A stretch of DNA of 64,000 bases, taken from Sphaerotilus microaerophilus. Its GTDB lineage: Bacteria > Pseudomonadota > Gammaproteobacteria > Burkholderiales > Burkholderiaceae_C. Positions 16,572 through 24,916 of this stretch are shown here, in pieces (positions within the stretch are counted from its first letter, which is position 1; the number at the start of each line of letters is the position of its first letter). The notes beneath the pieces were generated by a model. That model was not told the DNA's origin and ran no database searches. It saw only the letters and a list, made by a program, of their open reading frames with translations. Where the stretch lies: the NCBI RefSeq assembly GCF_023734135.1, contig NZ_AP025730.1, positions 3,782,001-3,846,000 of the forward strand, in the 5' to 3' direction. Both the position numbers and the translations under genes were made by a program.

Positions 16572-17905
16572 CCAGGAGACCAGACCCCATGCCGCCCAGC
16601 CAGACTCGACTTCGACTGCACACACGCCTCATGTACGGCGCCGCTGCCCTGCTGCTGGCCCTGCCTGCGCTGGCACAGACCGGCACACCGGCGCCGCTCG
16701 ACCCGGCTCGGCTGATGCAGGGCTTTCCGCCGCCGCCTGAGTACCGCGTCACCATCGCCAACTGGCAGCAGAACCCGCAGAAGGTCTGGTCCTTCCGGCA
16801 CGCGCGCGAGCTGTTCCCGACCCGCCCCCTGCAGCCGACCGGTGTGGTGCGCGAGCTTCCGGTGAGCAGCCGCGACAGCCTGAGTCAGTTCCAAGCCGGC
16901 CCGCCGGAGTCGCAGCAAACCTGGCCGCAGATGCTGGCCAGCACCCATGTGGACGCGGCCCTGGTGCTGCACCGCGGCCGCATCATCGACGAGCGCTATT
17001 TCAAGGGCATGCAGGCGCAGGAGCCACACCTGATGTTCTCGGCCACCAAGAGCATGGTCGGCCTGATGGCGGCCACGCTGATCGCCGAGGGCCGGCTCGA
17101 CGAGAACGCCCGGGTCGGTAGCATCCTGCCCGAACTGGCCGCCAGTGCCTGGGCCGACGCGACGGTTCGCCAGGTGCTCGACATGACCGACGGCGTGCGC
17201 TTCACCGAGATCTACACCGACCCGACTTCGGACATCTTCCCCTACATCGCATCGATGGGCTGGATTCCGGTTCAGCATCGCCGAGCCGACAGCCCCTTCG
17301 GCATCCAGGCCATGCTGCCCACGCTCAAACGCATGGAGCCCGGCGAGCGCGGCAGCGCCTTCCGGTACCGCAGTCCGGCCACTGACGTGGTCGCCTGGAT
17401 CGCTGCGCGCAGCGCCGGGCAGTCACTCAGTGACTGGTTGCAGCAGCGCCTTTGGAGCCGGCTGGGCATGGAACACCAGGGCAATGTGATGCTCGACCCG
17501 GAGGGCACCGAAGTCGCCTTCGCCGGCATGAGCGCGAGCGCGCGCGACCTGGGCCGCATCGGCCAGATGCTGCTGCAGCGCGGACGCTGGGATGGTCAGC
17601 AGATCATTCCCGAGCAGGTGGTCGATCAGTTGATCCGCGGCGGCAGCACCGAGGCCTTCAAGGCGGCCGGCATGGAGAAATTCCGCCCCGGCTGGTCCTA
17701 CCGCGACCAGTGGTGGGTCAATCCGCAGGCGCCGCGCTCCTTTGCCGCCATGGGGGCCTACGGCCAGCGGCTGTACGTGTTCCCCGACGACGAACTGGTC
17801 GTGGTGCTGCTGAGCAGTCATCCTCAGCCCATCGCCGCGCTGGTCGACGTCCCCCAACTCGTGGCGCTCAGGCGTCTGACCGAGGTGCTGCGCGCGCAGC
17901 GTTGA
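16568..17905 (+). CDS. Exported serine hydrolase of the beta-lactamase/penicillin-binding fold
   Basis: A 445-residue protein with an N-terminal export signal (hydrophobic core about residues 20-35, LLLALPALAQT). The nucleophile motif SATK (Ser-x-x-Lys) lies near residue 155, and a Tyr-x-Ser element (YRS) near residue 260 fits the second motif position. This places it in the class C beta-lactamase / 6-aminohexanoate-dimer hydrolase (NylB-like) group of esterases and amidases. The true substrate is unknown. The first ATG (16568) overlaps the upstream stop; ATG at 16589 is an alternative. It precedes an MFS carrier gene by 16 bp, suggesting hydrolysis outside and uptake inside. Confidence 0.75.
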   Translation: MTRRPDPMPPSQTRLRLHTRLMYGAAALLLALPALAQTGTPAPLDPARLMQGFPPPPEYRVTIANWQQNPQKVWSFRHARELFPTRPLQPTGVVRELPVSSRDSLSQFQAGPPESQQTWPQMLASTHVDAALVLHRGRIIDERYFKGMQAQEPHLMFSATKSMVGLMAATLIAEGRLDENARVGSILPELAASAWADATVRQVLDMTDGVRFTEIYTDPTSDIFPYIASMGWIPVQHRRADSPFGIQAMLPTLKRMEPGERGSAFRYRSPATDVVAWIAARSAGQSLSDWLQQRLWSRLGMEHQGNVMLDPEGTEVAFAGMSASARDLGRIGQMLLQRGRWDGQQIIPEQVVDQLIRGGSTEAFKAAGMEKFRPGWSYRDQWWVNPQAPRSFAAMGAYGQRLYVFPDDELVVVLLSSHPQPIAALVDVPQLVALRRLTEVLRAQR

Positions 17906-17921
17906 AGCGGAGCCCCGGTCC

Positions 17922-19187
17922 ATGCAACGGCACCTGACGCTGATACTGCTGACCCTGATCGCCACTGTGCAGTTCTTCGACCGAGCGCTGATGGTGGTGG
18001 TGATGGAGCCGGTCAAGCACGAGTTCAGCTTGAGCGATTCGCAGCTGGGACTGCTCTCCGGACTCAGCTATGCGGTGGCCTTTGCGCTGGCCGGTATTCC
18101 GTTGGGCTGGCTGGCAGACCGCGTCAATCGCCAGCGCCTGCTGGCCGGCCTGCTGCTTGCCTGGAGTGCGTTGGTTGCCGCTTGTGCTCAGGCCGGCAGC
18201 TTTGCCGCCTTGGTCGCAAGCCGCGTGGGCATTGGCGCAGCAGATGCCGGTGGCCAGCCCTGTTCGGTCTCGATGCTGGCTGACCTGTATTCACGGGAGC
18301 GCCGCGCCGGCGCTGTGGCGGTGCTCTACGCCGGAGTGCCGCTGGGCATGGCGGGCGGCTTCATGGGCGGCGCCATGTTGGCCGCCTACCATGGCTGGCG
18401 CGCCGGCTTCATGGCCGCCGCCGTGATGGGTGGCGCCCTCTCCGTACTGCTGATCCTGCTGGTACGCGAGCCACGGCGGGGCGCCAGTGACGGCCCGGCA
18501 TCAGCCAGTGAGCAGCCCCCGCCGCCACTGACCGTCACCTTGCGCTTCATGCTCGGCCAGCGCAGCCTGGTCCATCTGTTCGCTGCCTCCGTTCTGGTAA
18601 CCATCAGCTCTTCGGCGGTGATGTCCTGGATCGGCTCGTTGCTGATACGCAGCCACGGTCTGGACCTTCCCGGCGTCGGCCTGCTCACCGCCGTCTGCAT
18701 GGGCGGATTCGGCGCCTTGGGCACCCTCCTGTTCGGCTGGGCAAGCGACCGGCTGGGCGAAGAGGACATGAGCCGCCAGCTGCGCCTGATGGCGGCGCTG
18801 GCCCTGGGCTTGACCCTGGCCGGCAGCGTGGTCGCGCTGGCGCCCTCGATCATTGCGGTAGCCGTGGCGCTTGCACTGTTCGCCGCCTGCGTGGCCGGGT
18901 TGAACGGACCGACGTATGCGCTGTCGCAATCGCTGGTTCGGCTGCGCATGCGGGGGCTGTCGATGTCGGTGCTGATCGTGGCACTGAACCTGATCGGCGT
19001 GGGCGTGGGTCCGACGCTCGCCGGTGTGCTCAGCGATCTGTTCGCCAGCCGGTTCGGCGAGTCTTCGGTGCGCTGGGCCATGGTGTGTCTGTTGCTGATC
19101 ACGCTCCCTGCGGTGCTGCTGTTCAGCCGTGCCGCTCTCACGGTGCGCGACGATCTGGACCGAGCCCAAGCCCACCATGCCCCCTGA
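17922..19187 (+). CDS. Major facilitator superfamily transporter
   Basis: A 421-residue polytopic protein with about 12 hydrophobic segments. The MFS loop 2-3 signature is present as GIPLGWLADRVNRQRLL near residue 60, and a related GWASDRLG lies in the second half. The N terminus (QFFDRALMVVVMEPVKHEFSLSDSQLGLL) resembles transporters of organic acids and aromatics. It likely moves the product of the upstream hydrolase or a steroid-like acid across the inner membrane. Direction and substrate cannot be read from sequence. It overlaps the next gene by 11 bp. Confidence 0.85.
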   Translation: MQRHLTLILLTLIATVQFFDRALMVVVMEPVKHEFSLSDSQLGLLSGLSYAVAFALAGIPLGWLADRVNRQRLLAGLLLAWSALVAACAQAGSFAALVASRVGIGAADAGGQPCSVSMLADLYSRERRAGAVAVLYAGVPLGMAGGFMGGAMLAAYHGWRAGFMAAAVMGGALSVLLILLVREPRRGASDGPASASEQPPPPLTVTLRFMLGQRSLVHLFAASVLVTISSSAVMSWIGSLLIRSHGLDLPGVGLLTAVCMGGFGALGTLLFGWASDRLGEEDMSRQLRLMAALALGLTLAGSVVALAPSIIAVAVALALFAACVAGLNGPTYALSQSLVRLRMRGLSMSVLIVALNLIGVGVGPTLAGVLSDLFASRFGESSVRWAMVCLLLITLPAVLLFSRAALTVRDDLDRAQAHHAP

Positions 19188-20436
19188 AACCCACAGCCTG
19201 CCGCGCTGCCATCTGCCCCCACTTCCGCAGGGGCGCGCCTACCGCTTCCACACCATGGTCAAGCCGGCCGGCGCGCGGTGCAACCTGGACTGCCCCTACT
19301 GCTTTTATCTGCACAAGACCGAGCTGCTGGGACACGAAGCCCATGCCCGCATGGATGAAGCGCTGCTGGCGCAGCACATCCGCCAGACCCTCGAGGCCAA
19401 CACCGGCGACTCCGTGGTCTTCTCCTGGCAGGGGGGCGAGCCCACCCTCATGGGCCTGCCCTTCTACGAGACCGTGGTGGCACTGCAGCGCCGTCACGCC
19501 AGGCCCGGCCAACGCATCGAGAACGATCTGCAGACCAATGGCCTGCTGCTGGATGCGTCCTGGGTGACCTTACTGAAGCGCGAGGGCTTCCATGTCGGCC
19601 TGTCGATCGACGGCCCGCGCGAGTTGCACGACCGCTACCGCCCGACCAAGGGCGGCACACCCAGTTTCGACAAGGTGATGCGGGCCGCCCGGCTGCTGCG
19701 CGAGGCCGAGGTGCCCTTCGCGGCACTGTGTGTGGTCAACCGCGACGTGGCGCGCGCGCCGCGCGAGGTCTACCGCTTCCTGGCCGACGAGGTGGGCACC
19801 TGGCGCATCCAGTTCACGCCCTGCGTCGAGACGCGCGGTTTCGCGCAGCAGGCTCCGGCACGGCTGCCGGCGGCTCAGCAGCCGCTGCTAGGCAGCGAGC
19901 GCGCACGACCCGGCCACTCGCTGTCCATCGTCACCGACTGGTCGGTCGACCCCGAGGACTATGGGCGGTTCCTGTGCGAGGTGTGGGACGAATGGCTGGC
20001 GCAGGACTTCGGCCGCGTGCACGTCAATGTGTTCGAGACCGCGGTCGCCCAGTCGCTGGGCCTGCCGGCGCAGATGTGCACCTCCGGCCCGTTCTGCGGC
20101 AAGGCCCTGGCACTGGAGCACGACGGTAGCCTCTACAGCTGCGACCACTTCGTCTACCCCGAGTACCGGCTGGGCCACATCGCTGAGCAGCATGAAGGCG
20201 ACCTGGCCTTCTCCGCGCAGCAGGTGGCCTTCGGCCTGGCCAAGAGCGACACGCTGCCGGGCCACTGCCGCCGCTGCCCCCAGTTGAAGCTCTGCTGGGG
20301 CGAGTGCCCGAAGAACCGCCTGCTGCGCACACCCGACGGCGAACCGGGGCTGAACTACCTGTGCAGTGGCCTCCAGCGCTTCTACGCCCAGGTGCAGACG
20401 GACATGCCGGCACTGCGCCGGCGCCTCGGACGCTGA
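19177..20436 (+). CDS. Anaerobic-type sulfatase-maturating enzyme (radical SAM)
   Basis: A 419-residue radical SAM protein. CNLDCPYC (Cx3Cx2C) at about residues 30-37 binds the SAM-reducing cluster. The C-terminal SPASM-like region carries further cysteines (CTSGPFCGK, YSCDHFVYPEY, CRRCPQLKLCWGECPK) for auxiliary clusters. This is the anSME pattern: oxidation of a Cys or Ser in a sulfatase to formylglycine. ATG at 19177 (MPPETHSL) is chosen; it overlaps the MFS stop. The target is very probably the Ser-type sulfatase encoded next. Confidence 0.9.
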   Translation: MPPETHSLPRCHLPPLPQGRAYRFHTMVKPAGARCNLDCPYCFYLHKTELLGHEAHARMDEALLAQHIRQTLEANTGDSVVFSWQGGEPTLMGLPFYETVVALQRRHARPGQRIENDLQTNGLLLDASWVTLLKREGFHVGLSIDGPRELHDRYRPTKGGTPSFDKVMRAARLLREAEVPFAALCVVNRDVARAPREVYRFLADEVGTWRIQFTPCVETRGFAQQAPARLPAAQQPLLGSERARPGHSLSIVTDWSVDPEDYGRFLCEVWDEWLAQDFGRVHVNVFETAVAQSLGLPAQMCTSGPFCGKALALEHDGSLYSCDHFVYPEYRLGHIAEQHEGDLAFSAQQVAFGLAKSDTLPGHCRRCPQLKLCWGECPKNRLLRTPDGEPGLNYLCSGLQRFYAQVQTDMPALRRRLGR

Positions 20437-20620
20437 AACACGATTGACCTCTGCGCCACCCTGCACGGGACCGGCGCCGTACGCCTGCAGGACCACCTGG
20501 ATTGCCCGTTTTGGGCAGCTGCGCGACACAGACCGTGCTCCTCCCCATAGCATGGTCCGGAGCCGCGTAAAGCAGCGCAGCCCGTGCACCCAGGCCAGCC
20601 ACCGCTCAGGAGACTTCCAC

Positions 20621-22135
20621 TTGCGCACCCCCTTCAGCCACACCCACATCGCGGCCGCGACCCTCGCCCTGTGCCTGGGCAGCCTCAGTACCGCATCGGC
20701 CCAGGCGCCTCAAGGGCCAACCGCCCGGCCCAACATCCTGGTCATCATGGCCGACGACATCGGCCCCAGCAACGTCGGCATCTACAGCCACGGCATGATG
20801 GTGCCCACGCCGAACCTGGACCGCATCGCACGCGAGGGCCTGCTGTTCACCGACCACTACGCCGAGCCCTCGTCCACCGCCGGCCGCGCCGCCTTCATCA
20901 CCGGCCAGATGCCCATCCGTACCGGCCTGACCACTGTGGGCCTGCCGGGCTCACCCATCGGCCATGACAAGCGCGACCCCTCGCTGGCCGAGGTGCTCAA
21001 GCCGCTGGGATACCGCAGCGCCCACATCGGCAAGCACCACCTGGGCGACCGCGACGAGCACCTGCCCACCGCCCACGGCTTCGACTACTTCTTCGGCAAC
21101 CTCTACCACCTCAACGCGGAGGAGGAACCCGAGCAGGCCGACTACCCGAAGGACCCGGCCTTCCGCAAGAAGTACGGCCCGCGCGGCGTGCTCGAAGCCC
21201 GGGCCGGCGAGGCCCCCCGCGACCTCGGGCCGCTGACGGCCCTGCGCATGCAGACCATCGACGACGAGAGCACCGCGCGCTCGCTGAAGTTCATCGAGGA
21301 GTCCGCCCGGTCGGGGCAGCCCTTCTTCCTCTGGCACAACCCGACGCGGATGCACATCTACACGCATCTGAAGCCCGAGTCGCGCCTGCTCGCAGCGCCC
21401 TACTCGTCGGAGGAGGACATCTACGGCAGCGGCATGATGGAGATGGACGGCCATGTCGGCCAGCTCCTCGCCAAGCTCGACGAGCTCGGCCTGGCGAAGA
21501 ACACCATCGTGGTGTTCACCTCGGACAACGGCCCACAGAGCTTCACCTTTCCGGACGGCGGCACCACGCCGTTTCGCGGCGAGAAGTCCTCCACCTGGGA
21601 AGGCGGCTACCGCGTGCCCATGATGGTGCGCTGGCCGACGGCGATCCAGCCCGGCTCGGTCTCCAACGCCATCCAGACCCACTACGACCTGTTCACCACG
21701 CTGGCGAGGGCCGCCGGCGTGGCCAAGGTCGATGAGCTGCTGCTGCAAAGCCACAAGGTCAGGATCGACGGGCTCGACCAGCTCGACCACTGGCAGGGCA
21801 AGGCCCCAGGGCCTCGCAATCACTTCATCTACTACAACGAACGCGAGCTGGTCGGCGTGCGCATGGGCCCCTGGAAGGGGCTGTTCAAGGAGCGCGAAGG
21901 CTTCTTCGACCCACTGCATCCCAGCTTCGCCTTCTTCAACCTGCGCATGGACCCCTACGAGCGCAATGCCACCGGCAAGGACAGCAACCGCCTGGGCATG
22001 CGCAAGGCCTGGATCGGCATGCAGATCCAGGAGCTGCTGACCGGGCACGCGATCAGCCTGCGTCAGTTTCCACCGCGCCAGATGGGCGCAAGCCTCAGCC
22101 CGAGCGAACGTGCCGGCACTGCCGCGAAACAGTGA
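20621..22135 (+). CDS. Exported Ser-type sulfatase (arylsulfatase family), probable TTG start
   Basis: A 504-residue sulfatase counted from TTG 20621. AGGAG lies 7 bp upstream of this TTG, and translation from it gives a compact signal peptide (hydrophobic IAAATLALCLG, then AQA). An ATG at 20552 would add 23 residues before it. Metal site Asp45-Asp46 (MADDIG) and the modification motif S85-T-A-G-R are seen; the Ser at the cysteine position means formylglycine must be made by an anSME, which is encoded just upstream. DNGPQ and a late GMMEMD segment fit the arylsulfatase fold. The substrate may be a sulfated steroid, by context only. Confidence 0.85.
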   Translation: MRTPFSHTHIAAATLALCLGSLSTASAQAPQGPTARPNILVIMADDIGPSNVGIYSHGMMVPTPNLDRIAREGLLFTDHYAEPSSTAGRAAFITGQMPIRTGLTTVGLPGSPIGHDKRDPSLAEVLKPLGYRSAHIGKHHLGDRDEHLPTAHGFDYFFGNLYHLNAEEEPEQADYPKDPAFRKKYGPRGVLEARAGEAPRDLGPLTALRMQTIDDESTARSLKFIEESARSGQPFFLWHNPTRMHIYTHLKPESRLLAAPYSSEEDIYGSGMMEMDGHVGQLLAKLDELGLAKNTIVVFTSDNGPQSFTFPDGGTTPFRGEKSSTWEGGYRVPMMVRWPTAIQPGSVSNAIQTHYDLFTTLARAAGVAKVDELLLQSHKVRIDGLDQLDHWQGKAPGPRNHFIYYNERELVGVRMGPWKGLFKEREGFFDPLHPSFAFFNLRMDPYERNATGKDSNRLGMRKAWIGMQIQELLTGHAISLRQFPPRQMGASLSPSERAGTAAKQ

Positions 22136-22815
22136 GACGCAGCCCATTGATGCTCAACACCACAGACGCCATCCGTCAACGCCGCGCCGTGCGCGGCTTC
22201 CGCCCCGACCCCGTCCCCGATGCCCTGCTGCGCGAGATCTTCGAGCTGGCGCAACGAGCGCCGTCGAACTGCAACACCCAGCCCTGGCTGGTGGAAGTCG
22301 TCTCTGGCGACAAGCTGGCCCAGCTCAAGCAGCGCCTGCTCACCGCCACCGCCATCCCGGCCGAGCACCGGCCGGACATCCCCTACGAAGGCCGCTATGA
22401 GGGCACGTACAAGGAGCGCCAGTTCGACGCCGCCGCCCGGCTCTACGGCGCCATGGGCATCGCCCGCGAGGACAAGGCTGGACGTGCCGCCAGCTTCATG
22501 CGCAACTTCGCCGCCTTCGACGCCCCGCACGTGGCCTTCATCTACCTGCCAGCCGGTTTCGGCCTGCGCGAGGCGGCCGACTGCGGCATGTATGCCCAGA
22601 CGCTGATGCTGGCACTCACCGCCCACGGCCTGGCCAGCTGCCCCCAGACAGCGCTGAGCTTCCAGCCGCACATCCTGCGCGAGCTGCTTGAGCTGCCGCA
22701 GGGTCATCGGCTGCTGCTCGGGATCTCATTCGGCCATGAGGATCCGGCGGTACGCGCCAACCAATGTCGGGTGGGCCGCGCGCCGCTTGCCGAAGCGGTG
22801 CGCTTCCATCGCTGA
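22132..22815 (+). CDS. Nitroreductase family FMN oxidoreductase
   Basis: A 227-residue protein if counted from GTG 22132, which overlaps the sulfatase stop as GTGA; ATG at 22150 (MLNTTDAIRQRRAVRGF) gives 221 residues and is equally plausible. The FMN-binding RRAVRGFRPDPVPD, RAPSNCNTQPW and late GISFGHEDP segments define the family. Such enzymes reduce nitro groups, quinones or enones with NAD(P)H. It is the last gene of the sulfatase transcription unit, and its substrate is unknown. Confidence 0.85.
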   Translation: MRRSPLMLNTTDAIRQRRAVRGFRPDPVPDALLREIFELAQRAPSNCNTQPWLVEVVSGDKLAQLKQRLLTATAIPAEHRPDIPYEGRYEGTYKERQFDAAARLYGAMGIAREDKAGRAASFMRNFAAFDAPHVAFIYLPAGFGLREAADCGMYAQTLMLALTAHGLASCPQTALSFQPHILRELLELPQGHRLLLGISFGHEDPAVRANQCRVGRAPLAEAVRFHR

Positions 22816-23294
22816 GGCCACGCAGCCACGGTAGGCACAGACACTGGCGCCATCTGCGCACACCTGCGGCGCACATATTCGGTAGACCCCGCCCTCGGGC
22901 ATCGACTTCGGCCTTCGGCCCCCCGGGGGGTACGCATACGTACGCCCCCGGCCGCACTCACCCAGCATGCTCAGGCCACTGGCGGCATAGTGGTGCCACC
23001 GCGCACGGTGCGGCAGCACGTATCCTGTGGGTCAAGGATGGCCTCGTCGTAACCGCTGAGCAACTCGCGCAGGCCCGGTGTCTCATGCGTCAGGCTTCGG
23101 CGCCGGCCGCCGACTAGGGTCAGCTCTTCGATGTGAGGGTCGGCGGCTTGGTATTGACCGGCCGTTCGTCGGAGAGACCCAGTCGGCTCCACTCGGCCAG
23201 GAGCGGTCGGTGGCCACAGGCAGCTTGTCGGTGGCCGATCGAGGATCAGGGGTGGGACCCAAGGGAAGGCTGATGGCAGGACCGGAGTCAGCCG
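22816..23294. other. Gene-poor left end of the accessory island
   Basis: No convincing gene is seen in these 479 bases. An interrupted GC-rich hairpin around 22925-22952 (GGGG..GTACG-CATA-CGTAC..CCCC) follows the nitroreductase and could act as a transcription stop, though no T-tract follows. A 73-codon minus-strand frame (22971-23192) has some protein-like composition but no recognisable family; it may be debris of a former gene. The stretch separates chromosomal genes from the disrupted caspase module. Confidence 0.4.
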
Positions 23295-23381
23295 TCAGCC
23301 GGAGTTTGAAGAGGTGACAAAGGAGCAGCCGCGCGCCCACGCCGTGTCATCGATGCGCACGGTTTCGCGGCCATTGTCCAT
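23295..23381 (-). pseudogene. Remnant or very small third cistron after the caspase gene
   Basis: A 28-codon frame begins with ATG at 23381, 7 bp after the caspase stop codon, and ends with TGA at 23295. It reads MDNGRETVRIDDTAWARG and looks protein-like. AAGAAGG upstream could be its ribosome site. It may be the 5' end of a third gene of the module whose body has been lost, or the frame-shifted true tail of the caspase protein. Too short to assign. Confidence 0.3.
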
Positions 23382-23388
23382 GCCGCGA

Positions 23389-23750
23389 CTACCTTCTTCG
23401 CGCCGTCCAGCCGTAGGGGAAGTGAATCTTCTCGTCGCCCGTCCTGGTGAAGGACGCGTACTTGATCGTGAGTTGCGATGCCGGAACAACCATCTGTTCG
23501 GCGACGCGTTCTTCGAACTTGGCAAGACTCAGCTTCTCGAGCATCGGCGGTTCGCCAGGCTCGGGTGCATAGTCCGCGTCCTCCATCCACAGGATGCTGT
23601 CGCCTCCACAGTGGATCGACTTCAGGATGTGATTTCCCGCCTTCGCGCCGACCTTGGTGACCACATCGACAACAACCTGATGGCCCTTCCCTGGTACGGC
23701 GTAGAAGCGCCCGATGTCGGGCAGCAGACACTCGGCAACGAAGTCGAAGC
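23389..23750 (-). pseudogene. 3' fragment of the IS-disrupted caspase-like gene
   Basis: This stretch encodes the C-terminal ~120 residues of the caspase-like protein, starting in-frame at SFDFVAECLLPDIGRFYAV and ending TARRR. It is cut off from the 5' part by an IS630 element. Joining 26024-24919, one TA and 23750-23389 gives exactly 1470 nt, or 489 codons plus stop, with no frameshift. The fragment is unlikely to be translated on its own. It has no recognised domain; it may be a module specific to this family. Confidence 0.8.
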
Positions 23751-24886
23751 TAGTGCAGTGTTCCATTCTGTTTCCCACTTAACCGGGAGTTGGCGCGAAT
23801 GACCTTCTGCAAGATGTCGCGAGCGCTCTTGGTCCAGATGAACGGCTTGGGACTGGTGTTGTGATGCGCGACGTACGCCTTGATCGCCGCCTCCAGCTCG
23901 CCCACGCTGGTAAACACGCCGCGCCGCAGGCGTTCGGTGGTGATGTCGCGGAAGAAGCGCTCCACCATGTTCAGCCAAGACGCCGAGGTCGGCGTGAAGT
24001 GCATGTGGAACCTGGGGTGCTTGGCCAGCCACGCCTGCACCGCCGCGTGCTTGTGGGTGGCATAGTTGTCGGCAATCAGGTGCAGGGTCTTGCCCTTGGG
24101 CGTCTCGCGGTCGATCTGGCGCAGGAACTTCAACCACTCGGCGTGCGTGTGCCGCTGCTGGCACTGGCCAATGACCGTGCCGTCAAGCACGTTGAGCGCA
24201 GCGAACAGCGTGGTCGTGCCGTGGCGCTTGTAGTCGTGCGTCATCGTCTGCGCACGACCCTTCTTCATCGGCAGGCCCGGCTGCGTGCGGTCCAGTGCCT
24301 GCACCTGGCTCTTCTCGTCGCAGCACAGCACCAGGGCGTGCTCGGGCGGGGACATGTACAGCCCCACGATGTCTTCGAGCTTCTCGACGAACTTCGGGTC
24401 GCGCGAGACCTTGAAGCCACGCACCAGGTGCGGCTTGAGCCCATTGGCCTGCCAGTGACGCATCACCGTGCTGGGGCTGACCTGCAGCACCGCAGCCATC
24501 TTGCGCGTGCTCCAGTGCGTGGCGGCCTCGGGCTGGCTTTGCGTGGTCAGCTCCACCAGCTTGGCCACGTCCACCTTGACCGGCGGTGCCCCGCGCGGCA
24601 GGTCCCGCTCGATGCCCGCCAGTCCGGACTTGATGTAGCGCTGGCGCCAGCGACCCGCCGTGATCCGGTCGATGCCCAGCTCCTGGGCGATCTGCAGGTT
24701 CTGCAGGCCTTGCGCGGCCAGCAAAACAATGCGCGCACGCTCGGCCAGTCGAACGCTGGTCGCCTTCGAATGCGCCAGCCGGATCAACTCAGCCTCCTCC
24801 TCTTGACTCAACTCGATCGCAGGGGCAACTCGCACTTCCTGGCTCCAACTCTGTCCGTAGTAGACCATTGGAGTCGTGTTGTTCAA
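23750..24886 (-). CDS. IS630-family transposase
   Basis: A 378-residue DDE transposase. The N-terminal third is a helix-turn-helix region (IAQELGIDRITAGRWRQRY), followed by the RNase H-like catalytic core with Asp190 (LCCDEKSQ), Asp273 (IADNYATHK) and Glu309 (NMVERFFRD). This is the IS630 DDE_3 pattern. Its stop codon TAG is made at the junction: TA is the target duplication and the G comes from the interrupted caspase gene, so the IS borrows its stop from the host DNA. The length is slightly above the usual 340-360. Confidence 0.93.
   Translation of the reverse strand: MNNTTPMVYYGQSWSQEVRVAPAIELSQEEEAELIRLAHSKATSVRLAERARIVLLAAQGLQNLQIAQELGIDRITAGRWRQRYIKSGLAGIERDLPRGAPPVKVDVAKLVELTTQSQPEAATHWSTRKMAAVLQVSPSTVMRHWQANGLKPHLVRGFKVSRDPKFVEKLEDIVGLYMSPPEHALVLCCDEKSQVQALDRTQPGLPMKKGRAQTMTHDYKRHGTTTLFAALNVLDGTVIGQCQQRHTHAEWLKFLRQIDRETPKGKTLHLIADNYATHKHAAVQAWLAKHPRFHMHFTPTSASWLNMVERFFRDITTERLRRGVFTSVGELEAAIKAYVAHHNTSPKPFIWTKSARDILQKVIRANSRLSGKQNGTLH
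23753..23782. repeat. IS630 terminal inverted repeat, left
   Basis: Imperfect partner of 24887-24916. Over about 30 bp the two ends share GTG-AGTGTT--ATT and the inner CACTTAA/AACTTAA block, with mismatches between. It abuts the TA at 23751-23752. Confidence 0.8.
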
Positions 24887-24916
24887 TTAAGTTGCTTCAA
24901 CAATCAAACACTACAC
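24887..24916. repeat. IS630 terminal inverted repeat, right
   Basis: Inverse partner of 23753-23782, ending at the TA at 24917-24918. It starts immediately outside the transposase start codon, so the transposase promoter probably overlaps this repeat. Confidence 0.8.

Larger units (their letters stand above)
23753..24916 (-). mobile_element. IS630-family insertion sequence, complete, 1164 bp
   Basis: One DDE transposase gene lies between imperfect terminal inverted repeats: plus-strand left end GTGCAGTGTTCCATT and the inverse of the right end GTGTAGTGTTTGATT. Each end abuts a TA (23751-23752 and 24917-24918), the target duplication typical of IS630/Tc1/mariner elements. The element interrupts the caspase-like gene, and the flanking gene reads straight through once it is removed. 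The intact transposase suggests a fairly recent event. Confidence 0.93.

Noticed and set aside
19129..19176. Upstream ATG for the sulfatase maturase
   Set aside because: It would add 16 residues lying inside the MFS gene; ATG 19177 fits the family start.
22971..23192. 73-codon minus-strand frame after the nitroreductase
   Set aside because: No family, no ribosome site and high arginine and threonine typical of GC-rich shadow frames; noted only as possible debris.
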